From Rhodothermales bacterium (lineage in GTDB: Bacteria > Bacteroidota > Rhodothermia > Rhodothermales > UBA10348), in NCBI GenBank assembly GCA_030833605.1, contig JAURGV010000187.1:1-5019 (forward strand): 5,019 bases of DNA, read 5' to 3'. A program made the position numbers and the translations under genes. The stretch's first letter is position 1. Every line of letters starts with the position of its first letter. Of this stretch, positions 1 to 5,019 are shown piece after piece. The notes under the pieces were generated by a model that saw nothing but the letters and a program-made list of their open reading frames with translations, searched no databases and was not told where the DNA came from.

Positions 1-159
1 CATGGAAGATACGGCCCAAGCACCTTCATTTTTAATTCTCCGCTAAACCTTAGTCCGAGGCGGTTTGAGAAGGATTTTACCTACTATCACTTCCCGAAGT
101 TTGGTATATTTAAGGATCCTTTAACCGGCCTTTCGGGGCCCAACCAGAACGCGTCATGA
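1..159 (+). CDS. possible 3' end of an unidentified upstream gene
   Basis: This frame is open from the left edge for 52 codons and ends in TGA at 157-159. The TGA overlaps the acnA ATG in an ATGA arrangement typical of translationally coupled genes. The predicted tail is rich in Phe, Tyr, Pro and Lys (for example FTYYHFPKFGIFKDP) and matches no family I recognise. Third-position G+C is about 54%, only slightly above background, and 52 open codons can occur by chance. An alternative reading is that this is untranslated DNA between divergent genes: on the minus strand an ATG at 29-27 is preceded by GGAG with an 8-base gap, but only nine codons are visible. The call is weak. Confidence 0.2.
   Translation, partial: HGRYGPSTFIFNSPLNLSPRRFEKDFTYYHFPKFGIFKDPLTGLSGPNQNAS
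105..112 (+). promoter_or_regulatory. candidate -10/-7 promoter element upstream of acnA
   Basis: TATATTTA lies 43 bases before the acnA ATG. It resembles the sigma-70 -10 box (TATATT against TATAAT) and the Bacteroidota -7 element TAnnTTTG, with one mismatch at the final G. No good -35 or -33 partner lies at the expected distance: the only upstream TTTG, at 64-67, is too far away. This is a pattern match only, and transcription could start elsewhere. Confidence 0.22.
127..140 (+). promoter_or_regulatory. small UUCG-loop hairpin in the acnA leader
   Basis: GGCCT (127-131) pairs with GGGCC (136-140) around the loop TTCG. This gives four G-C pairs plus a closing T-G wobble. The hairpin ends 15 bases before the acnA start, where a ribosome-binding site would normally lie, and no Shine-Dalgarno sequence is visible there. 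It has no U tract, so it is a poor terminator. It may affect translation initiation or mRNA stability, but this is inferred from base pairing alone. Confidence 0.25.
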
Positions 160-2885
160 GCAACGCTCCCGACAACAAGAACGACCTATTCGGCACTCGC
201 CAAACATTTAATACCGGTTCTGGGACCGGCTATTTGTATTCCCTTGATGCCTTACGCGACCAGGGATTTGCAAAAATTGACAAGCTACCCTTCTCCATTA
301 AAGTCCTACTTGAATGCGCGCTTAGGAATTGTGACGGTTTCTTGGTTGAAAAAAATGATGTAGAGAAATTAGCGACATACGACCCTAAGAACCCCGCTCA
401 AGTTGAAATCCCATTCATGCCAGCGCGTGTATTGTTACAGGATTTCACCGGCGTTCCAGCGGTTGTTGACCTAGCTGCCATGCGCAGCGCAATGGCTCGA
501 TTGGGAGGCGATCCTGAAGAAATTAATCCACGCGTTCCCGTTCATTTGGTAATTGACCACTCGGTACAAGTAGACGCTTTTGGCCAAAACGAATCCCTTT
601 CCATCAACGAAGCTAGAGAATTTGAACGGAATGGGGAGCGGTACGAATTTCTACGGTGGGGTAAAAATGCGTTTGACAATTTTTCTGTAGTTCCTCCTGG
701 AAGCGGCATCTGCCACCAAGTGAACTTAGAATACATCGGCCGTGGCGTTTGGAGTAAAAAAACGGACGACGGATTATCGGTATTCTATCCGGATTCGCTC
801 GTTGGAACGGACAGTCATACCACCATGATTGATGGTTTGGGCGTTGTCGGATGGGGTGTTGGAGGTATTGAAGCCGAAGCAGTTATGCTAGGCCAGCCCA
901 TTTATATGTTGATGCCAGAAGTAATCGGATTTCGCTTGAAAGGCGAACTTCCTGAAGGCGCGACAGCTACCGACTTGGTATTGACGGTAACGGAAATGCT
1001 GCGCAAATACGGCGTAGTGGGCAAATTCGTTGAGTTCTTTGGTCCTGGCGTCAGCAATATGACCGTCCCAGACCGCGCTACGATTGCCAATATGGCTCCT
1101 GAATACGGTGCTACAATGGGCTTCTTCCCCATTGACCAGGAAACCTTAGACTTCTTGACCAGAACCGGCCGCGATGCGGAAATGGTTGAAATGGTGGGTC
1201 GTTATGCTAAAGCTCAGGGCTTATTCAGAACCGATTCCACCCCTGAACCAGAATTCAAGGACGTCTTGGAATTGGACTTATCGACGATAGTACCCAGCCT
1301 TTCTGGTCCTAAGCGTCCTCAAGACCGCATTGTGCTTCCCGCCATGCAAAAGGAATTTCATGAATCACTCAATCGGCCTGCAGGTCCGAAAGGATTTGGT
1401 TTGTCCGAAGAGCGGCTCTCAAAAACCGGTTCTTTTTCAAAAGACTTAACCATGCACCACGGTGATGTGGCTATTGCTGCCATTACCAGTTGCACCAACA
1501 CCTCGAATCCATCGGTAATGATCGGTGCAGGATTGGTGGCCAAAAAAGCGGTTGAAAGAGGACTAACAGTACCTCCGTATGTTAAAACCAGCTTGGCCCC
1601 GGGCTCAAAAGTAGTTACCGAATATTTGGAAGATGCTGGATTGTGGCCGTATTTGAATGCCATTGGATTCAACTTAGTAGGCTACGGATGTACCACCTGC
1701 ATCGGTAATTCCGGACCACTTCCCGAGCAAACCACGGCCGCCATCAAAGAAGGCGATTTGATTGTTAGTGGTGTTCTTTCCGGAAACAGAAACTTCGAAG
1801 GCCGAATTCACCAAAATGTCCAAGCGAACTACTTAGCGTCTCCTCCACTGGTTGTCGCCTATGCGCTCGCTGGGACCGTTGACATTGATTTGTCTGCCGA
1901 TCCAATTGGCAAGGACAAAAGTGGCAATCCAGTTTATTTAAAAGATATCTGGCCTACGTCTGCTGAAATCAAGGACCTAGTTAACCAGTGCGTTCGACCA
2001 GAGATGTTCCATAAAGAATACGATGGAATCGAGGACTCCAATGCGTTGTGGAATGCAATTGAGATTCCCGAAGGTTCCATTTACGAGTGGAACACCAAAT
2101 CGACGTATGTCCAAGAGCCTCCATTTTTCACCACGCTGACAAGAGAAACGCCCTCCATTTCATCCATCGAAGGGGCTCGCGTTTTAATTAAAGTGGGCGA
2201 CTCGACCACTACCGATCATATTTCGCCGGCTGGAAACATTGCATCGAATGGCCCTGCTGCTAAATATCTTCTCGATAACAAGGTGCCCTACCTCGACTTT
2301 AACTCCTTTGGTTCACGCCGTGGAAATCACGAGGTAATGATGCGGGGTACGTTTGCGAACATCCGCATTAAGAACCACATCGTACCTGGCATTGAGGGTG
2401 GAGTGACGAAATACTTCCCTACAGGTGCTGTAGAAGACATCTACGACGCTTCGATGAAATACCAAGATAATGGCACCGCGCTGGTTGTTCTTGCTGGAAA
2501 AGACTACGGAATGGGCTCAAGCCGCGACTGGGCAGCAAAAGGCACGATGCTTCTAGGTGTTCGCGCCGTAATCGCGGAAAGCTACGAACGCATTCATCGC
2601 TCTAACCTAATTGGAATGGGTGTTCTTCCCCTGCAATATGTGGAAGGACAAACCGCAGAATCTCTTGGGCTAGATGGAACGGAATCCTTTTCTATTCCCG
2701 TCACGGACTCCGTAAAAGCGTTAAGCAAAATGACGGTCACGGCCACCAAATCGGATGGTTCTACCGTAGTTTTTGAAACACATTGCCGATTGGATACCCC
2801 GGTTGAAGTCGAATATTTCCGCCACGGAGGCATTCTACACTACGTTCTTCGGGAGTTTCTTAATACGTCGGGGGTTACGGCTTAA
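156..2885 (+). CDS. acnA: aconitate hydratase, AcnA/IRP1 type
   Basis: Cytoplasmic [4Fe-4S] enzyme that interconverts citrate and isocitrate through cis-aconitate in the TCA cycle. The 909-residue product is slightly longer than typical bacterial AcnA (about 890). The order is N-terminal domains 1-3, linker, then swivelling domain 4, as in AcnA/IRP1 and opposite to AcnB. Visible landmarks are QDFTGVPAVVDLAAMR (95-110), VGTDSHTTMIDGLG (216-229), SCTNTSNPS with cluster ligand Cys446 (445-453), GYGCTTCIGNSG with ligands Cys512 and Cys515 (509-520), GDSTTTDHISPAGNI (681-695), NSFGSRRGNHEVMMRGTF (716-733), and KDYGMGSSRDWAAKG (782-796), which holds the active-site Ser788 and Arg790. No essential residue looks lost. 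The ATG at 156 fits the usual AcnA N-terminus; no Shine-Dalgarno precedes it. In known AcnA proteins the apo form can bind mRNA, but that cannot be judged here. The gene converges on the GH13 gene with a 41-base gap and seems functionally unrelated to it. Confidence 0.97.
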   Translation: MSNAPDNKNDLFGTRQTFNTGSGTGYLYSLDALRDQGFAKIDKLPFSIKVLLECALRNCDGFLVEKNDVEKLATYDPKNPAQVEIPFMPARVLLQDFTGVPAVVDLAAMRSAMARLGGDPEEINPRVPVHLVIDHSVQVDAFGQNESLSINEAREFERNGERYEFLRWGKNAFDNFSVVPPGSGICHQVNLEYIGRGVWSKKTDDGLSVFYPDSLVGTDSHTTMIDGLGVVGWGVGGIEAEAVMLGQPIYMLMPEVIGFRLKGELPEGATATDLVLTVTEMLRKYGVVGKFVEFFGPGVSNMTVPDRATIANMAPEYGATMGFFPIDQETLDFLTRTGRDAEMVEMVGRYAKAQGLFRTDSTPEPEFKDVLELDLSTIVPSLSGPKRPQDRIVLPAMQKEFHESLNRPAGPKGFGLSEERLSKTGSFSKDLTMHHGDVAIAAITSCTNTSNPSVMIGAGLVAKKAVERGLTVPPYVKTSLAPGSKVVTEYLEDAGLWPYLNAIGFNLVGYGCTTCIGNSGPLPEQTTAAIKEGDLIVSGVLSGNRNFEGRIHQNVQANYLASPPLVVAYALAGTVDIDLSADPIGKDKSGNPVYLKDIWPTSAEIKDLVNQCVRPEMFHKEYDGIEDSNALWNAIEIPEGSIYEWNTKSTYVQEPPFFTTLTRETPSISSIEGARVLIKVGDSTTTDHISPAGNIASNGPAAKYLLDNKVPYLDFNSFGSRRGNHEVMMRGTFANIRIKNHIVPGIEGGVTKYFPTGAVEDIYDASMKYQDNGTALVVLAGKDYGMGSSRDWAAKGTMLLGVRAVIAESYERIHRSNLIGMGVLPLQYVEGQTAESLGLDGTESFSIPVTDSVKALSKMTVTATKSDGSTVVFETHCRLDTPVEVEYFRHGGILHYVLREFLNTSGVTA

Positions 2886-2902
2886 CCATCGATGATGGTT
2901 TT
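2884..2902 (+). terminator. candidate intrinsic terminator of acnA
   Basis: A perfect 7-base inverted repeat, AACCATC (2884-2890) and GATGGTT (2894-2900), encloses the 3-base loop GAT. It starts within the acnA TAA stop codon and is followed by a run of only four T (2899-2902), two of which belong to the stem. The stem has just three G-C pairs, so termination would be weak. The T run lies on the plus-strand side, which favours service to acnA over the converging minus-strand gene, though the stem could form in both transcripts. Confidence 0.4.
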
Positions 2903-2926
2903 AGGCAGTAAGGCGCGGTAAAAGAA

Positions 2927-4654
2927 CTATTTTACTTCTTCCAAAAGAAGTATACCGGAAGGCGCTGCGGTGAAGGTGACCTGGCCAAAGGAAACGATGG
3001 CCACGTTACCTGTGTACGCGTCGCGAAGGACGGTGTCGTCGGGCCATACTATCGATACATTCAAGCGAGTCTTCCCACTTGCTCCCATAACAACGACCAC
3101 TTCATCTTCACCCATCCCAACTCGGACGCCCCTGTAAAAGGCGTAAGGGGCTTCTTGAATCTGGTCGTGACCTCCAGCTGAAATGGCCGGATGGGCTTTA
3201 CGGAACGCTCCAACCTTTTTGATGTGTTCAAAAAGACTCTCGTCGAAATCTGCCCAATTCATGAAAGAAGTTGAACTTGAAACTACGTCAGGAGCGTTTT
3301 TCAGGAGTTTTCTGCCCGATTCATCTCCATAAAGCAATACTACGTTCCCGGGCGTCAACAACAGTTTGGTGAGGATGTCGATCTTATCTGCATCCGCGTA
3401 AATACCCGATTCCAAAGACGATACCTTCGAAAATTGACGCACCTGAGATGATTTTTTTAGCGCGTTGGCTTTTTCGGTAAAGAAACTATCCAATTGGTTA
3501 GCGAAAACGTCTTTTGAAATCACATTGCCTGTCGCATCAAAGCCCAAAGAGACGTCTGAAACGGCCTGGTCTGCTGCGTAAAACAAAAACGTCGCAGAAG
3601 CAGACGCAGAGGCGTCTCCTTCCTGCGTGGCATTCCATTTGGCGTATGCTTGACTGGCCTGCTCTTTTAGCCTCTTCACTAGGTCCGGGGACACATACTT
3701 TGATTGGTGGACGACAAACCCATCAATCCCGAATTCTCTTACCAAGTCGCTGAACCACTTGACCACGTGGTTAGCACCCGTTCGTTGGTAGCCCGTAGAT
3801 GAAAAATAGGCATCCAATGCCTGCTTTTCGGAGGCCAGCTTATCTGCTCCCCATTTCAGTTCCAAAAAGGAAGGAATCTGGCTGGCTTCAACATCATCCC
3901 TGAGGTCTGGAAGAACATCCAAACAGCCCGAGTTTTCCGTCTCTCCACAAGAAGTGTATCCTGGAAGATCAGTTCGAATCCAATTCGGACCCCACCATTT
4001 GGCCCAAGCTTGTGCAGAATCGTTTCTAACAATAAATCGATCGTTGTACGACTGCCAACCGGTTTTGGATGATGGCCTCCACGACCGCCAGTCCTCGGAA
4101 GAAATACTTCCAAATCCAAAAGAAGACATATCGTTCAGCGTGGCATATCCCACATGATTGAGCTGAACGTCAATGATTACCCGCATCCCTTTTCGATGGG
4201 CGCTGTCTACAAGAGTTTTGAACTCTTCTTTGGTGCCGAGGGCTTTATCCAATTCCGTAAAATCGAGCGGAAGGGTACCGTCAAAACCATACTTCTGATA
4301 TTCTCCTGAACCACCCCCGACCCAGCCTTGCACTTGTTCTACGGGAGAGGAGAGCCACAGAACGTTTACACCCAAATCGTCAAAGTACCCGTCGTCTAAC
4401 CAACCGGTAAGCCCGACAAAATCGCCACCCAAAAAGTGACCTAATGAATCCACGTCATAAGACGAACCTGATCCATCCAATCCCCTTCCGTATGCGGTAT
4501 TGTTATCTTTATCACCACTCGAAAAACGATCGGTCAACACCCGGTATACGGTTGCGTTGTCCCAAGAAAAATCGACAGATTGGGTCTGGCCGACTACCGT
4601 AGAAAAGGGTACTAACAGTAGCCATAGCATTGCAGCCAAGCGGCTTGAGGTCAT
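2927..4654 (-). CDS. exported MalS-like GH13 alpha-amylase fold protein, predicted catalytically inactive
   Basis: The 575-residue product has a Sec signal peptide (Arg5, hydrophobic 7-21, likely cleavage after VVG22) and no lipobox or recognisable sorting domain, so it is probably periplasmic or secreted. It follows GH13, and especially E. coli MalS as I recall it: VYRVLTDRFSSGD (36-48), LGGDFVGL (75-82), EQVQGWVGGG (106-115), region I DVQLNHVGYATLNDM (162-176), WAKWWGPNWIRTD (217-229), LPDLRDD (248-254), LLYGDES (440-446), and a beta-rich domain C (about 497-572). It lacks the N-terminal extension of the 676-residue MalS. Region II reads GFVVHQSKY (312-320), with nucleophile Asp replaced by His316 and the preceding Arg by Val314. 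The acid/base Glu of region III aligns with Ala361. The His-Asp of region IV is Leu414-Glu415. Hydrolysis is therefore not expected; carbohydrate binding is possible. The only two cysteines, 236 and 244, could form a disulfide. The frame is intact, arguing against a pseudogene. The ATG directly precedes the signal peptide, without a clear Shine-Dalgarno. Confidence 0.93.
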   Translation of the reverse strand: MTSSRLAAMLWLLLVPFSTVVGQTQSVDFSWDNATVYRVLTDRFSSGDKDNNTAYGRGLDGSGSSYDVDSLGHFLGGDFVGLTGWLDDGYFDDLGVNVLWLSSPVEQVQGWVGGGSGEYQKYGFDGTLPLDFTELDKALGTKEEFKTLVDSAHRKGMRVIIDVQLNHVGYATLNDMSSFGFGSISSEDWRSWRPSSKTGWQSYNDRFIVRNDSAQAWAKWWGPNWIRTDLPGYTSCGETENSGCLDVLPDLRDDVEASQIPSFLELKWGADKLASEKQALDAYFSSTGYQRTGANHVVKWFSDLVREFGIDGFVVHQSKYVSPDLVKRLKEQASQAYAKWNATQEGDASASASATFLFYAADQAVSDVSLGFDATGNVISKDVFANQLDSFFTEKANALKKSSQVRQFSKVSSLESGIYADADKIDILTKLLLTPGNVVLLYGDESGRKLLKNAPDVVSSSTSFMNWADFDESLFEHIKKVGAFRKAHPAISAGGHDQIQEAPYAFYRGVRVGMGEDEVVVVMGASGKTRLNVSIVWPDDTVLRDAYTGNVAIVSFGQVTFTAAPSGILLLEEVK

Positions 4655-4760
4655 AGGATAAGGGTCAATTCAAATTGTCGATGCCAAACGTGCAATGTAC
4701 GCTATGGCAATATAACCAATACGAACCGCACAGAAAATTACCCCATCGACTCCTGTTGGT
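4655..4760 (-). promoter_or_regulatory. leader/promoter region of the GH13-like gene with an interrupted dyad
   Basis: This 106-base spacer separates the stop of the S24-type gene from the GH13-like start. It contains an interrupted inverted repeat: TGCCA (4682-4686) with TGGCA (4705-4709), and inside it CGT (4689-4691) with ACG (4699-4701). The dyad lies 28-55 bases upstream of the start codon. It could be an operator or an RNA hairpin; no T run follows, so it does not look like a terminator. AT-rich minus-strand elements such as TATATTG and TACATTG loosely resemble -10/-7 boxes, but none has a well-spaced partner. No promoter can be assigned firmly. Confidence 0.25.
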
Positions 4761-5019
4761 TTAGGCAAAAGCACGCCTTGAAGCCTTGTGGATACCATTT
4801 TTGTTCACATGGCCCATATATTTTCCGAGTACCCGAACTTCCTCAAACACATCCGGCAGAATATAAATGTCTTCATATTCATCGTTTGCAGCCTCTAGAC
4901 GCAGCCCCTTTTCGTCATAGAATACCTTTTTGAGCGTGGTTTCACCGTTGTAAAGAATGGCTCCAATGCCTCCGTTCGGGATATCGTCATCCATTAAAAG
5001 GACATAATCGCCGTCGTGA
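4761..5019 (-). CDS. S24 (LexA/CI-like) peptidase-domain protein, C-terminal part
   Basis: The gene is cut by the right edge of the window. The frame stays open to the end, and the residues before the first internal ATG (HDGDYVLL, 5018-4995) continue the domain, so the Met at 4994 is not the start. The visible 85 or so residues match the end of the S24/LexA fold: DGDYVLL (the strand after the serine region), then GGIGAILYNGETTLKKVFY, where the Lys encoded at 4929-4931 fits the catalytic general base, then GLRLEAANDEYEDI, and the final strand VRVLGKYMGHV. The catalytic Ser and any helix-turn-helix would lie outside the window. LexA, a phage-type CI repressor, UmuD or a stress regulator are therefore all possible. 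Known members self-cleave after RecA-ssDNA or other signals and act as DNA-binding repressors or polymerase subunits. The C-terminal tail, about 12 residues after the last strand, is basic (HKASRR). The gene is on the same strand as the GH13-like gene, 106 bases upstream of it. Confidence 0.8.
   Translation of the reverse strand, partial: HDGDYVLLMDDDIPNGGIGAILYNGETTLKKVFYDEKGLRLEAANDEYEDIYILPDVFEEVRVLGKYMGHVNKNGIHKASRRAFA

Noticed and set aside
127..140. Iron-responsive element in the acnA leader
   Set aside because: The hairpin lacks the CAGUGN loop and the bulged C that define an IRE.
542..2833. Several minus-strand open frames of 64-104 codons inside acnA
   Set aside because: They lie antisense to a strongly conserved gene, resemble no family, and are explained by the codon pattern of the aconitase on the other strand.
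156..2885. AcnB, homoaconitase, isopropylmalate isomerase or 2-methylcitrate-specific AcnD as alternatives for the aconitase
   Set aside because: The domain order excludes AcnB, and the single-chain length of 909 with a fused swivel excludes the split LeuC/LeuD enzymes. The motifs read as ordinary AcnA/IRP1, and no methylcitrate-cycle genes are adjacent. Substrate preference still cannot be proved from sequence.
3514..4157. Open frames at 3514-3753 (+), 3954-4157 (+) and 3856-4119 (-) within the GH13-like gene
   Set aside because: They are out-of-frame or antisense to a long frame with clear GH13 landmarks, and their translations are low-complexity and unrecognisable.
2927..4654. The altered active site as a sequencing error or pseudogene
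   Set aside because: At least seven expected active-site positions differ, at separate sites and without any frameshift or stop. Single-base errors would not do this, and the rest of the fold is well kept.
4761..4994. A complete 77-residue small protein starting at the ATG at 4994
   Set aside because: The frame continues upstream without a stop to the window edge, and the upstream residues (DGDYVLL) belong to the S24 fold, so this is the C-terminal part of a longer protein.
1..5019. CRISPR array, tRNA/rRNA gene, insertion sequence or attachment site
   Set aside because: I saw no regularly spaced repeats, no tRNA-like cloverleaf, no transposase and no long terminal inverted repeats; nearly all the sequence is accounted for by the three genes.

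Overview
The window is bacterial DNA of moderate base composition (by eye a little under 50% G+C). It holds two complete genes in convergent orientation, the 3' part of a third gene, and short intergenic spacers. Neither complete gene has a convincing Shine-Dalgarno sequence, and the secreted protein has a signal peptide ending in a small residue followed by Gln. Both are common in the Bacteroidota/FCB group, but this is weak evidence and I cannot assign a lineage.

Layout: bases 1-155 lie upstream of the aconitase gene. They include a candidate -10-like element, a small UUCG-type hairpin, and an open frame from the left edge that ends in an ATGA overlap with the next start. Bases 156-2885 (+) encode a full-length aconitate hydratase of the AcnA/IRP1 type with all three [4Fe-4S] cysteines. 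Bases 2886-2926 are a short convergent spacer with a hairpin that begins in the acnA stop codon. Bases 2927-4654 (-) encode an exported protein with the fold and landmarks of a MalS-like GH13 alpha-amylase. Bases 4655-4760 are a 106-base spacer with an interrupted dyad. Bases 4761-5019 (-) are the C-terminal part of an S24 (LexA/CI-like) peptidase-domain protein whose start lies beyond the right edge.

The main discovery candidate is the GH13 protein. Its frame is open for 575 codons, and it keeps the signal peptide, barrel landmarks, Ca-site-like motifs and domain C. However, the catalytic nucleophile, the acid/base and the transition-state Asp are all replaced (Asp to His316, Glu to Ala361, His-Asp to Leu414-Glu415), as are several other residues of subsite -1. 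The pattern is that of an exported pseudo-amylase, possibly a carbohydrate-binding or sensory protein, rather than an enzyme or a decaying gene.

Aconitase is a central TCA-cycle enzyme and has no evident functional link to the GH13 protein. The S24 protein lies upstream of the pseudo-amylase on the same strand, so a regulatory link is possible but only inferred.
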